This document shows, piece after piece, positions 45,021 through 53,884 of a DNA stretch of 64,000 nucleotides. The stretch's first letter is position 1, and the number at the start of each line of letters is the position of its first letter. A program made the translations under genes and the position numbers. This DNA is from Bradyrhizobium erythrophlei. GTDB taxonomy: Bacteria; Pseudomonadota; Alphaproteobacteria; Rhizobiales; Xanthobacteraceae. Location: positions 2,108,001 to 2,172,000 of the forward strand of contig NZ_LT670817.1 of assembly GCF_900129425.1 (NCBI RefSeq), given 5' to 3'. The notes beneath the pieces are model-generated. The model did no database searches. It saw only the letters and a program-made list of their open reading frames with translations, and was not told the origin of the DNA.

Positions 45021-45907
45021 TGCAGGAGCCTGACATGCCATCTGCCGCGGCGCTCGAACGAACGTCGACGCTTTCCATCGAGCAGGTGGAGCGGCGCGTT
45101 CAAAGCGAAAGCAGAAGCAAGCGATCCCGCGACAGGCGCGCGGAGATCATCTTTCCGATCCTGGCGACCGGTTTGCTGCTGGTGGCGTGGGAAGTCGCGG
45201 CGGATTTCTTCAAGATCCCGACCTACCTGTTTCCGGCCCCGAGCAAGATCATCGCTGCCTGTATCGACAATGCATCGTTGTTGCTCCGCGAATCCTGGGC
45301 GACCTCTGTCGAGATCGTGCTCGGTTACATCCTCAGCATCGTGATCGGGATTCCTCTCGCGCTGGGTATCTTTCATTGGCGCGCCTTCGCGAAATCGGTG
45401 TATCCGCTGCTGGTGTCTACCCAGGCGATGCCGAAAGTGGCCATCGCGCCGCTGTTCGTGGTCTGGTTCGGATTCGGCTTGCTGCCCAAGGTACTGATTG
45501 CATTCCTGATCGCGTTCTTCCCGATCGTGATCAATACAGTGATGGGACTCAGCGCGATCGAGCAGGAGAAGATCTTTCTGGCCCGCTCGATGGGGCTGTC
45601 CGGCTTCGCGACCTTTCGGCTGATCCGCTTCCCTCATGCGCTGCCGTCGATCTTCGCGGGCCTCAAGATTTCGATCACGCTCGCCGTAGTCGGCGCCGTG
45701 GTCGGCGAGTTCGTCGGCGGCGATTCGGGTCTAGGCTATCAGTTGATGGTGGCCAATGGGAACATGAACACGCCGCTGCTGTTCGCAGGCGTGCTGGCGC
45801 TCACGGTGCTTGGCTTGATCTTGTTCGGTGTGATCGAGATGCTGGAGCGACTCGCCATGCCATACCGGGAGGGCACCAGCGACGTCACCAGGGCCGGATC
45901 GATGTGA
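45020..45907 (+). CDS. ABC transporter permease (SsuC/TauC-like)
   Basis: A 295-residue membrane protein with a charged cytoplasmic N-terminus of about 45 residues and six hydrophobic segments. The EAA loop is seen as EQEKIFLARSMGLSGFATFRLIRFPHALPSIFAGL. Other landmarks are YLFPAPSKI and QAMPKVAIAPLFVVWFGFG, shared with the sulfonate/nitrate permease group. ATG 45020 overlaps the stop of the ATPase gene (TGATG) and follows GGGAG. The paralogous system at 53.9 kb has the same three parts in a different order. Confidence 0.93.
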   Translation: MQEPDMPSAAALERTSTLSIEQVERRVQSESRSKRSRDRRAEIIFPILATGLLLVAWEVAADFFKIPTYLFPAPSKIIAACIDNASLLLRESWATSVEIVLGYILSIVIGIPLALGIFHWRAFAKSVYPLLVSTQAMPKVAIAPLFVVWFGFGLLPKVLIAFLIAFFPIVINTVMGLSAIEQEKIFLARSMGLSGFATFRLIRFPHALPSIFAGLKISITLAVVGAVVGEFVGGDSGLGYQLMVANGNMNTPLLFAGVLALTVLGLILFGVIEMLERLAMPYREGTSDVTRAGSM

Positions 45908-46046
45908 GCGAAAGGGCCGTACGCGGCGACGCGAGTGATATCTGGCGGTGGCGTTTCCTGATTTGGAGCTATCGCCCCGCACACCAGAAATGAATCCATT
46001 TGGCGGGCAGTTCCCGCCGTCCCGATCCTCTGTTGCGAGATGACCA

Positions 46047-47474
46047 ATGTTTACCGCCTCAAGCTTCATCCCCGGTGCATCGGTTGCCGCTGCGTCGCAA
46101 ACCGAATTCAGGCGTCCGCAGGACGGAACCGTCATCGGCCGCATCGACGAGGCCGGCAGGGCCGGCGTCGATGCTGCGATGATCTCGGCCGGGGAAGCAT
46201 TCCGCCGGCACAGGAAAGTGCCGCTCGCCACTCGGGTCGAGTGGTTGAAGGCGGCAGCAAAAGCGGTACGGGTACATGCAGCCGAACTCGCCGATCTGAT
46301 CTCGGAGGATGTCGGCAAGCCAATCCGGATGGCGCGGTTTGAAGCCAACAGGGGCGCGGAATTCATTGAGGCCTGCGCCGCGGCGGCGCCCCAGCTGAAG
46401 GGCGAAGTACTGTCGCTGGATGCAGCGGCCGCCGGTGCCGGCCTTATCGGAATGACCCGGCGCGTGCCATTTGGTGTCGTTGCCGGCATTACACCGTTCA
46501 ATGCGCCGGTGAATTTGCTGCTGCAAAAGGTGGCGCCCGCGGTCGCGGTCGGCAACGCCATTGTGGTGAAGCTGGCCTTGGCCGGCACACGGGTGGCGCT
46601 GCGGCTCGCCGAACTGTTCCTCTCTGCCGGGTGGCCCCAAGGCCTGTTCAATGTGGTGACCGGCGACAAGGACACCGCGATCGCGCTGGCGTCCCATCGC
46701 GACATTGCCGCGATCTCCTTCACCGGGGGGACGGCGGCCGGCAACGACTTGGCGCGCGCCGCAGGCGCCCGCAAGTTTCTTGCCGAACTCGGCTCCAACG
46801 CCGCCAACATTGTGCTCGCCGATGCCGACCTTGCCTTGGCGGCCTCGCGTATCGCATCCGCCGGCTTCGAGGCTAGCGGCCAGCAATGCATCTCCGCGCA
46901 GCGCGTGTTGGTGGATCGCGCCGTTCTTGACGGTTTCCTGCCACGGTTCGTGACTGCTGCGCGGGCGCTGAAGGTCGGTCCGCCATCGGACGCCGCGACC
47001 GACATCGGGCCGATGGTGCATGCGGGCGCCGCCGAGCGGGTGATGGCGATGGTCGCCGATGCGGTCGAGCGTGGTGCGAAGCTGGCGCTGACGCCGGAGC
47101 GAAGCGGCGCGACCATCTCGCCGGGGATCCTGACCGGGGTGACGCGCGATTCGCGGCTGTGGAACGAAGAGGTGTTCGGTCCGATCGTGCTGGTGACGGC
47201 GTTCGACGGCGTTGATCAAGCGATCGAACTGGCCAATGATTCCGATTTCGGTCTGCAGGGGGCGGTATTTACCAGGAGTCTCGCCCATGCCATGCGCTTT
47301 GCCGATGACATGGAGGTGGGATCGCTGTGGATCAACGAGGCGAGCCGCTTTCGTCTCGACATGTATCCGTTCGGCGGCGTCAAGCAGAGCGGTATCGGAC
47401 GCGAAGGCGTCGAATACGCCATGGAAGAACTGTCGCAGGTCAAGTTCATTGGCATCCGTCCCGGCGCGAGTTGA
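46047..47474 (+). CDS. NAD(P)-dependent aldehyde dehydrogenase
   Basis: A 475-residue ALDH-superfamily enzyme. Catalytic Cys281 (SGQQCISAQR), Glu247 (AELGSNAAN) and the Asn of ITPFNAPVN are present. The usual Lys of the cofactor site is in VVKLALAGTRV, where the normal Pro-Ser is replaced, so cofactor preference may differ. It lies 139 bp after the ABC permease and before a TetR gene, and is probably in the same transcription unit. It would oxidise an aldehyde or semialdehyde of the pathway. Confidence 0.92.
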   Translation: MFTASSFIPGASVAAASQTEFRRPQDGTVIGRIDEAGRAGVDAAMISAGEAFRRHRKVPLATRVEWLKAAAKAVRVHAAELADLISEDVGKPIRMARFEANRGAEFIEACAAAAPQLKGEVLSLDAAAAGAGLIGMTRRVPFGVVAGITPFNAPVNLLLQKVAPAVAVGNAIVVKLALAGTRVALRLAELFLSAGWPQGLFNVVTGDKDTAIALASHRDIAAISFTGGTAAGNDLARAAGARKFLAELGSNAANIVLADADLALAASRIASAGFEASGQQCISAQRVLVDRAVLDGFLPRFVTAARALKVGPPSDAATDIGPMVHAGAAERVMAMVADAVERGAKLALTPERSGATISPGILTGVTRDSRLWNEEVFGPIVLVTAFDGVDQAIELANDSDFGLQGAVFTRSLAHAMRFADDMEVGSLWINEASRFRLDMYPFGGVKQSGIGREGVEYAMEELSQVKFIGIRPGAS

Positions 47475-47514
47475 ACGGCCGATGACCGCCATCACCCTCT
47501 TGAAGGCCAAGATC

Positions 47515-48267
47515 ATGCATCATCGGCGGCCGGTCCGCGAAAAGTCGAACAAGAAGGCCGCACCGGCCAGCGGCGGCAAAGCTGCGGCCGGCAGACCGCG
47601 CGCCAGCGAGGGGGCGCCCACCAACGGGAGCAAAACACGGCAGCGAATTCTGGATGTAGCGACCCAGGAGTTCTCCACCAAGGGATATGACGGGGCGCGC
47701 ATCGACGACATCATGCGCTTGAGCAAGGTCAGCAAGAATCTTATCTATCACTACTTCGGCAGCAAGGAGAAGCTGTTCATCGCGGTGCTGGAGCAGGCCT
47801 ATCAGGGTATGCATCGACATCACATGACATGGCCGCTGGACGTCTCGTCGCCGGTGGATGGAATCCGCAAGCTGGTGCGGTCGACGTTCAAGTACTGGCG
47901 TGACTCGCCCGAGTTCATCGGGCTTCTTAATTCGGAGAATTTCCACAAGGGCAAACATCTGCGTAAGTCGAAACTGACGAAGGCCGGTTACGGCGGCCTG
48001 ATCGGCAATATCGCGAGTCTGCTGAAGCAAGGCGCGAAGTTGGGCGATTTCCGGTCGGGCGTGGATCCCGTCGAGCTTTACATCTCGATCTCGGCGCTCG
48101 CCTACCACTATCTGTCGAACCGCTACACGCTGTCCTATCTTCTCGATCGCAAGCTTTCCACTGAGGACGAGATGAAGGCGCGGATCGTGCACATCGAAGA
48201 TTTGACGCTTGGCTATCTGCAATATGGCGCGGCCGGTGGCAACGGGCGTTCGCGCCGGGGGCGCTGA
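47515..48267 (+). CDS. TetR-family transcriptional regulator (TetR-1)
   Basis: A 250-residue regulator with a basic Lys/Ala-rich N-terminal tail of about 40 residues, then the TetR helix-turn-helix (RILDVATQEFSTKGYDGARI, DDIMRLSKVSKNLIYHYFGSKEKLF). The C-terminal ligand domain shares SALAYHYLSNRYTLSYLLDR with the second TetR at 52887, so the two are paralogues. ATG 47515 has GAAGG 8 bp upstream; ATG 47482 is also possible. It probably binds the 16-bp palindrome found at six places in the region. Confidence 0.88.
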   Translation: MHHRRPVREKSNKKAAPASGGKAAAGRPRASEGAPTNGSKTRQRILDVATQEFSTKGYDGARIDDIMRLSKVSKNLIYHYFGSKEKLFIAVLEQAYQGMHRHHMTWPLDVSSPVDGIRKLVRSTFKYWRDSPEFIGLLNSENFHKGKHLRKSKLTKAGYGGLIGNIASLLKQGAKLGDFRSGVDPVELYISISALAYHYLSNRYTLSYLLDRKLSTEDEMKARIVHIEDLTLGYLQYGAAGGNGRSRRGR

Positions 48268-48292
48268 TGCCAGCCGGCATCGTCGGTTGCGT

Positions 48293-48323
48293 TTCTCGCG
48301 CGCGGTCGGTGCGCGCGCGAGAA
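48293..48323. terminator. Strong hairpin between convergent genes
   Basis: A perfect 12-bp stem (TTCTCGCGCGCG/CGCGCGCGAGAA) with a 7-nt loop GTCGGTG lies between the convergent TetR-1 and cupin genes. The short A-run on the right would give U's for the minus-strand transcript only in part. It is likely a bidirectional transcription stop. Confidence 0.55.
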
Positions 48324-48331
48324 CAAAAGGT

Positions 48332-48859
48332 TTACGCCTCGAGGTGGTCGCCACGCCGCTTGAACAGTTCCTCATCGGAATAGCCCATGGTTTCGGGCTT
48401 GCCGCGTCCGATCATGACCTGAAAATAGACCGGCTCCAGGCTGTCGTTCTGATAGCCGTGGATAACTCCCGCGGGGCAGGAGATGCATTCCCAGGGGCCG
48501 AGCCGGCGGGTGATCCTGCGGCCGTCTTCATCTTCGATGAAGACGTCGAGATGGCCCTGCAGCACGAAGAAGACTTCTTCGACTTCATGCGTGTGCGCGG
48601 CATTGCCCTGGCCGGGTGGAACGAACATGATGGACAGCGTGAAATTACCGGCCGGGATTGACGAGGTATCGCCGTGTTTTCCGGAGCCGCCGGCGCCGAT
48701 GAACCGATGCTGCGCGCGTTTGAAGCCTTCAATTTTCGCATCTTCGAACGCGGCCCAATCCGCCTTGCGGTCTGCAAAACGCGCCACATAGCGGTCCATG
48801 ATAGTATCGATCGGCACACCCTCAAGTTCCCTGGGGCGCGCGTGTCTCGCCGTAGCCAT
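48332..48859 (-). CDS. Cupin-domain protein
   Basis: A 175-residue single-cupin protein. Motif 1 is PPGQGNAAHTHEVEEVFFVLQG with His, His and Glu as metal ligands, and motif 2 is GPWECISCPAGVIHGYQN with the last His. The ATG at 48859 follows CAGGAGAATTGAC and is preferred to one at 48907. An operator copy (48929-48944) lies 70 bp upstream. It may be a dioxygenase, isomerase or hydrolase of the pathway; the reaction is not predictable from sequence. Confidence 0.87.
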   Translation of the reverse strand: MATARHARPRELEGVPIDTIMDRYVARFADRKADWAAFEDAKIEGFKRAQHRFIGAGGSGKHGDTSSIPAGNFTLSIMFVPPGQGNAAHTHEVEEVFFVLQGHLDVFIEDEDGRRITRRLGPWECISCPAGVIHGYQNDSLEPVYFQVMIGRGKPETMGYSDEELFKRRGDHLEA

Positions 48860-48928
48860 GTCAATTCTCCTGCGACAATCAAAGACCTGCCGGATCGCAT
48901 TATCCAACGAGCAAAAATCTATTTTGTG

Positions 48929-48944
48929 TTGACCATATAGTCAA
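48929..48944. promoter_or_regulatory. Candidate TetR operator d
   Basis: TTGAC-CATATA-GTCAA, perfect 5-bp arms that extend to 6 bp with flanking G and C (48928-48945). It sits upstream of the minus-strand cupin gene in the divergent region with the CoxM gene. Confidence 0.65.
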
Positions 48945-49067
48945 CTGAATTGCCGGTACCATGCATGGCGCAACGGGCGCGCTGAACCATGTCGGGTGCC
49001 GAAATGGCGAAGCGCGGACCGGGTCGCCTCGCGGAAGCCGGCAACAGATGCGTCCGGCAGGCTTCAG

Positions 49068-49083
49068 TTGACTAGACGGTCAA
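49068..49083. promoter_or_regulatory. Candidate TetR operator e
   Basis: TTGAC-TAGACG-GTCAA, perfect arms extending to GTTGAC/GTCAAC (49067-49084). It is 59 bp upstream of the CoxM-like gene, the first gene of the molybdenum hydroxylase operon. Confidence 0.65.
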
Positions 49084-49142
49084 CATAAGACATCTTCTAA
49101 ACTGGCTTCGAGCCGCAGCAGGGTTTCAATCTTGGGGGCTAT

Positions 49143-50000
49143 ATGAAGCCGTCCGCTTTCGAATACAGATCTCCGGCGACATTGGCGGAGGCCGTAAGCC
49201 TGCTGCAGTCGGGGAACGGCAATGCGAAGGTTATTTCAGGCGGCCAGAGCCTGATGCCGATGCTGGCATTCAGACTCGCCGTCCCGGAGTTGCTTGTTGA
49301 CCTCAAGCACATCCCGGACCTCAACGTCATTCGCATCAGTGACGATGGCGTGCATATCGGCGCAAAGGTTCGTTGGTGCGACATTGCCGGCGACGCGCGC
49401 CTGGCCAAGGCGCACCCGCTGCTCGCCGAGGCGATCACCCATGTGGCGCACTATCAGATCCGCAACCGCGGTACCGTCGGCGGTTCGCTGGCCCATGCTG
49501 ATCCATCAGCGGAGATGCCGGGCATCGTGCTGACCTGCGATGCGCAGTTGACGATCGTGGGCAGCCACGGCACCCGAATCGAGCAGGCCTCGGCCTTCTT
49601 CACCGGGCCGTTGCAGACGACCCTGCAGTCCGATGAAATTCTGACCGAGGTCCATCTTCCGGCGTGGCCCGTTGAGCGGCGTTGGGCGTTCAAGGAGTTT
49701 GCCCGCCGCAAGGGCGACTTCGCCATGGCAGGCGTAGCGCTGTTCTACGATCTGGACCATGGCAGCCGTGCCGCGAATGCCCATATCGGCGCGATCGGCG
49801 TGTCCGATTGCCCGATCAGGCTCGGTGCCGCCGAAGCGGCGCTGAACGGAAACGCGGTCGATGACAAGACGATCGTGGCTGTCGCTGCCGCGGCACGAGC
49901 GGAAATCGACCCGCCTTCGGATATTCACGCGCCCGCCGCCTATCGCCGCGCGCTCGTCGGGACACTGCTGGCCCGCGGGCTGACGCAGTCCGTCGGTTAA
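49143..50000 (+). CDS. Molybdenum hydroxylase FAD-binding subunit (CoxM-like)
   Basis: A 285-residue FAD protein of the xanthine dehydrogenase/CO dehydrogenase medium-subunit family. FAD motifs are SGGQSLMPM (residues about 33-41) and TVGGSLAHADPSAE (about 111-124). It passes electrons from the iron-sulfur subunit to the acceptor. It is followed by the small and large subunit genes in the order M-S-L, and an operator copy precedes it. The hydroxylated substrate is unknown. Confidence 0.94.
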   Translation: MKPSAFEYRSPATLAEAVSLLQSGNGNAKVISGGQSLMPMLAFRLAVPELLVDLKHIPDLNVIRISDDGVHIGAKVRWCDIAGDARLAKAHPLLAEAITHVAHYQIRNRGTVGGSLAHADPSAEMPGIVLTCDAQLTIVGSHGTRIEQASAFFTGPLQTTLQSDEILTEVHLPAWPVERRWAFKEFARRKGDFAMAGVALFYDLDHGSRAANAHIGAIGVSDCPIRLGAAEAALNGNAVDDKTIVAVAAAARAEIDPPSDIHAPAAYRRALVGTLLARGLTQSVG

Positions 50001-50016
50001 CATTCAGGTAACACAG

Positions 50017-50493
50017 ATGCAGATCGAATTCGAACTCAATGGCGCAGCCGTCGGTACCAGCGTCGAGGCGCGGACCAGCCTGGCGGACTGCCTGCGTGAC
50101 AATCTCGGCAAGACCGGTACGCATCTCGGCTGCGAACACGGTGTCTGTGGTGCCTGTACGGTGCTGCTGAACGGAGAGGCGGTCCGCGCCTGCCTGATGC
50201 TCGCCGTGCAGGCCAATGGCGAAAAGGTCGTGACGGTCGAAGGGTTGTCGGGCGACGACCTGTCGCCGTTGCAAGCCTCGTTCCGCAAGCATCACGCATT
50301 GCAGTGTGGCTTCTGCACTCCCGGCTTCATCACAACGGCGCATGCGCTGCTGACCAGCGAGCCGGACGCCGACGAAGAACGCATCCGCGACGTGCTGTCA
50401 GGAAATCTCTGCCGCTGCACCGGCTACGTCCCCATCATCGAGGCGGTTCTTGCCGCCCGCAAATTCTACGCGGGTCAAAAGGAAAAGGCATGA
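50017..50493 (+). CDS. Molybdenum hydroxylase 2Fe-2S subunit (CoxS-like)
   Basis: A 158-residue protein with two 2Fe-2S clusters. The plant-ferredoxin-type cluster uses GCEHGVCGACTVLLNG with a further Cys in RACLML, and the C-terminal cluster uses QCGFCTPGFI and GNLCRCTGY. All eight cysteines expected in the family are visible. It connects the molybdenum and FAD subunits. Its TGA overlaps the ATG of the large subunit gene. Confidence 0.95.
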   Translation: MQIEFELNGAAVGTSVEARTSLADCLRDNLGKTGTHLGCEHGVCGACTVLLNGEAVRACLMLAVQANGEKVVTVEGLSGDDLSPLQASFRKHHALQCGFCTPGFITTAHALLTSEPDADEERIRDVLSGNLCRCTGYVPIIEAVLAARKFYAGQKEKA

Positions 50494-52781
50494 AAGTCCG
50501 CAATTCCTACATCGGCCAGCCGATCGAGCGTACCGAGGACCTGCGCTTCCTGCGCGGCAGGGGAACCTACGTCGCCGACGTGAACCGGCCAGGCCAGCTC
50601 TATGCCGTTATTCTGCGCAGCTCGGTTGCGCACGGGCGGATCAATGCAATCGACATCTCGCGCGCACTACAGTTGCCCGGCGTCCGTCATGTCGTGACCG
50701 GCGCTGATCTGGGCGCTGTCGTGCCCAGGATCCCGCTGCGGCTGCAGCCGCTGCCGCAGCTCGAGCCCTTTCACCAGCCGATGCTGGCCGATGGCAAGGT
50801 TCGCTATGTCGGCGAGCCCATCGCTATCGTCCTGGCGGATACGCCAAGCATTGCAGAGGACGCACTTGATCACATCGACCTCGATATCGAGACGCTTCCC
50901 GCCATAACCAACCGCCAGCAGGCCGAAGCGATGCCGGCGGTGCTGTTTGAAGATCACGGATCAAACGCCGCGATCACCTGGAAGGCCTTCAAGGGCGACG
51001 CGGATGCCGCTTTTGCTGCCGCCGATTATACCCGTCGCGAAACGTTCAAGGTCCAGCGCCATGCGGCCATGTTCATGGAGCCGCGTGGCTTCGTTGCGGA
51101 GTGGAATGCCGAGGCCGGCAGGCTGACAGTATGGGGCGCCGCCAAGACGGCGTGGTACAATCGGAGGGTGCTCGCTGCCGCGCTCGATCTCGAAGTCGAG
51201 GCCGTCGATCTGATCGAGGTCGATGTCGGCGGAGGGTTTGGATCGCGTGGCGAGTTCTATCCCGAGGATTACCTGATCCCGGCCGCGGCCAAGCTGGTCG
51301 GCCGCCCAGTGAAATGGACCGAGGATCGTCGCGAGCACATGATGACCGCCAATCACGCGCGGGATATTGAATGCGATGTCGAGATCGCCGTCAGCCGCGA
51401 CGGCCGTTTTCTGGCGCTGCGCGGTCAGGCCTGGGCGGATATCGGCGCCTACATTCGCACCAACGGTTCGGTCGGTCCGCGCAACGTCGCGCAGTACATG
51501 TCGGGGCCCTATACGTTCGAGAACATCGACCTCAAGACCACGATGCTGACTACCAACAAGACGCCGAGCGGGACCTATCGCGGTCCCGGGCGCTACGAGA
51601 CCGATTTCATCCGCGAGCGAATGATCGATCTGGTGGCGGCGGATCTGAAGATCGACCGCGTCGAACTGCGCCGGCGCAATCTTGTTGCGGACAGCCAGAT
51701 GCCGTATCCGCTGGCTAGCATCACGCCCTATGACAGTTCGACCGAACTCGACAGCGGCGACTATCATGCGGTGTTCGATCTCTGCATGAAGGAATTCGAC
51801 TGGGCCGAAAAGAGCAAGCTCAGCGGCAAGCTGATCGACGGCTACTATCACGGCCTCGCTGTCGGCAGCTTTATCGAAGGCGGCGCGGCTGGACCGAGCG
51901 AGGATGCGCGGCTGGTGCTGGAGACCAATGGTTCGCTTACCGTCTACCTCGGATCGTCCTCGGTGGGGCAGGGCCTGGAAACCATCATGGCCCAGATCGC
52001 TGCCGATGCGACCGAGCTTCCTTACGAGAAGATCACCATCAAGCATGGTTCGACCAGCGACGTGAAAAACGGCTACGGCGCCTATCACTCGCGCTCGACG
52101 GTCATGGGCGGCTCGGCGATCCTGCTCGCGGCGGAGAAGCTGAAGGGCAGCATCCGCGAAGCCGCTGCGCTACGTTTCGGCTGTTCGGCCGGCGGCGTGA
52201 CGATCGACGGAGAGCAGGTCGTCCATGGCGGCAAGACGCTGGAGCTGGCGGGATTGTCCGATGTTCCGCTCGAAGTGGAGGCGACCTTCTTCAACAAGAA
52301 GTACACTTGGGCCTATGGCACGCAGGCGGCACATATCGCCGTCGATCCCGGCACCGGCCACGTCAAGGTGATCGATTATCTGTCGGTCGAGGACGTCGGA
52401 CGGATCATCAATCCGTCGACCTTGCACGGCCAGGCGATCGGCTCAATCGTCCAGGGTCTCGGCGGGGCGTTTCTTGAGCACCTCGTCTATGACGACCAAG
52501 GCCAGCTGCTGACCGGCTCATTCGCGGATTACCTGATGCCGACGGCGTCGGATTTCCCCAACATCCGGTCGATCACGCTTGAGCTCAAGCCGTGCCCCAA
52601 CAATCCGTTGGGCGTGAAGGGCGCGGGCGAGGGCGGTCTGATCCCGGTTGGCGGCATCATGGCCAACGCGATCGCGGATGCGCTATCGCATTTGAACGTG
52701 CAGCCGATGGAGTTGCCGCTGTCGCCCGCCCGGATCTGGCAAATGGCGGAGGATGGAGGGGCCATCCAGGCGGTCGCCTGA
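50490..52781 (+). CDS. Molybdenum hydroxylase large subunit (CoxL-like)
   Basis: A 763-residue molybdopterin-binding subunit. RTEDLRFLRGRGTYVADV starts the family domain; VDVGGGFGSRGEF is the cofactor loop; GTYRGPGRYETDF replaces the CO-dehydrogenase AYxCSFR loop, so it is not a CO-oxidising form I enzyme; GVKGAGEGGLIP near the C-terminus has the catalytic Glu. The start ATG 50490 overlaps the small subunit stop (ATGA). Such enzymes hydroxylate N-heterocycles, aldehydes or purines. It is complete, unlike the partial relative at the left window edge. Confidence 0.95.
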   Translation: MKVRNSYIGQPIERTEDLRFLRGRGTYVADVNRPGQLYAVILRSSVAHGRINAIDISRALQLPGVRHVVTGADLGAVVPRIPLRLQPLPQLEPFHQPMLADGKVRYVGEPIAIVLADTPSIAEDALDHIDLDIETLPAITNRQQAEAMPAVLFEDHGSNAAITWKAFKGDADAAFAAADYTRRETFKVQRHAAMFMEPRGFVAEWNAEAGRLTVWGAAKTAWYNRRVLAAALDLEVEAVDLIEVDVGGGFGSRGEFYPEDYLIPAAAKLVGRPVKWTEDRREHMMTANHARDIECDVEIAVSRDGRFLALRGQAWADIGAYIRTNGSVGPRNVAQYMSGPYTFENIDLKTTMLTTNKTPSGTYRGPGRYETDFIRERMIDLVAADLKIDRVELRRRNLVADSQMPYPLASITPYDSSTELDSGDYHAVFDLCMKEFDWAEKSKLSGKLIDGYYHGLAVGSFIEGGAAGPSEDARLVLETNGSLTVYLGSSSVGQGLETIMAQIAADATELPYEKITIKHGSTSDVKNGYGAYHSRSTVMGGSAILLAAEKLKGSIREAAALRFGCSAGGVTIDGEQVVHGGKTLELAGLSDVPLEVEATFFNKKYTWAYGTQAAHIAVDPGTGHVKVIDYLSVEDVGRIINPSTLHGQAIGSIVQGLGGAFLEHLVYDDQGQLLTGSFADYLMPTASDFPNIRSITLELKPCPNNPLGVKGAGEGGLIPVGGIMANAIADALSHLNVQPMELPLSPARIWQMAEDGGAIQAVA

Positions 52782-52886
52782 GCGACCTTCGCAGCGGCCT
52801 TCGATCGTCGGTAGGCCGCGGCGGTCGGACATTGCGAATCCGCGCGCGCGCCTCCATCGTTGCGTGTCGGCACGGAGATAATCAGC

Positions 52887-53561
52887 GTGGCACCTCGTAG
52901 TAGTGATCCGGTCCGGGTCCGGGAAAAGATACTGAAGCAGGCGACCGAGGAGTTCGCGCGGATCGGTTTTGAGGGTGCGCGCGTGGATCGCATCGCCGAG
53001 CGCTGCCGCTTGAGCAAGAACATGCTGTACTACTATTTCAAATCCAAAGAAGGCCTGTTCGTGGCCGCCCTCGAGCGGATGTATCAGGAGCTGCGCGATC
53101 GCCAGAAGGACCTTTCTGTCCGCGCCAGCGATCCGGTCGTCGCCATGGAGCAACTGGTTCACCACACGTTCTTCGCGTTCAAGGACAATCCGAGCGCGAT
53201 CCGGCTGATGAACGAGGAAAACAAGCATCGCGGCAAATATATCCGCAAGTCTGGCCGGATGCGGGACCTCTACAACCCGTTGGTGGAAACCATCCGGTTC
53301 ATTCTCGATCGGGGAGCAAAGGACGGCATCTTCAGACCGCAGCTCGATCCGACGATCGTTTACCTGACGCTGTCGTCGCTTTGCTACCACTACCTGTCCA
53401 ACCAATACACGCTGGAAATCGCGCTTGATCGCGACCTCGGGTCCGACGAGGCGCAAAAACTGTGGCTCGACCACGTCAGCAATCTGGTGCTGCTGTATTG
53501 CCTGTCCGAGCCGCGGGTCGGCGAGCGGATCAGGTCGCCGGGCGAGATGATCAACAGCTGA
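52887..53561 (+). CDS. TetR-family transcriptional regulator (TetR-2)
   Basis: A 224-residue regulator. The helix-turn-helix reads ILKQATEEFARIGFEGARVDRI and CRLSKNMLYYYFKSKEGLF. The C-terminal domain contains YHYLSNQYTLEIALDRDL, closely like TetR-1 at 47515. GTG 52887 is chosen because CGGAGATAATC precedes it. It follows the CoxL-like gene and is probably co-transcribed. Together with TetR-1 it is the natural candidate to bind the six palindromes, with an ABC or pathway ligand as inducer. Confidence 0.88.
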   Translation: MAPRSSDPVRVREKILKQATEEFARIGFEGARVDRIAERCRLSKNMLYYYFKSKEGLFVAALERMYQELRDRQKDLSVRASDPVVAMEQLVHHTFFAFKDNPSAIRLMNEENKHRGKYIRKSGRMRDLYNPLVETIRFILDRGAKDGIFRPQLDPTIVYLTLSSLCYHYLSNQYTLEIALDRDLGSDEAQKLWLDHVSNLVLLYCLSEPRVGERIRSPGEMINS

Positions 53562-53884
53562 CGATCCGCGGTGGCCGTGGCTTTGCAATGAAGACAGCCA
53601 TCATGGCGAACGCCATGGCGCGATGTTCCGACTGTGGCCGTGCGCGCAATCCCCCGCCAAGTGCTGCAATGCCTGACCGGACCGGACGCCGCTGGGATTA
53701 CCGCGGCTCAGTTCGCCCCAATTCGGCGCCACGGCGCATCTTGTGACGGCTGACGCGATGCCGAACGGCTTGAGCCGCAACGCCGTTGCAACTTGGCCCG
53801 ATCCGATCTTCAGTTGACTGAACGGTCAACTGTGGAATACTCAATCTGGATCAATGCTCCATCACGTCGGTAAAGATCGGGATC
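53562..53884. other. Intergenic control region
   Basis: A 323-bp gap between TetR-2 and the second ABC operon. It holds operator f (53814-53829) about 55 bp before the ATPase gene. No gene was recognised in the rest. Confidence 0.5.
53814..53829. promoter_or_regulatory. Candidate TetR operator f
   Basis: TTGAC-TGAACG-GTCAA, the best copy: the arms extend to a perfect 8 bp, CAGTTGAC/GTCAACTG (53811-53832). It precedes the ATPase-permease-binding protein operon. Confidence 0.7.
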
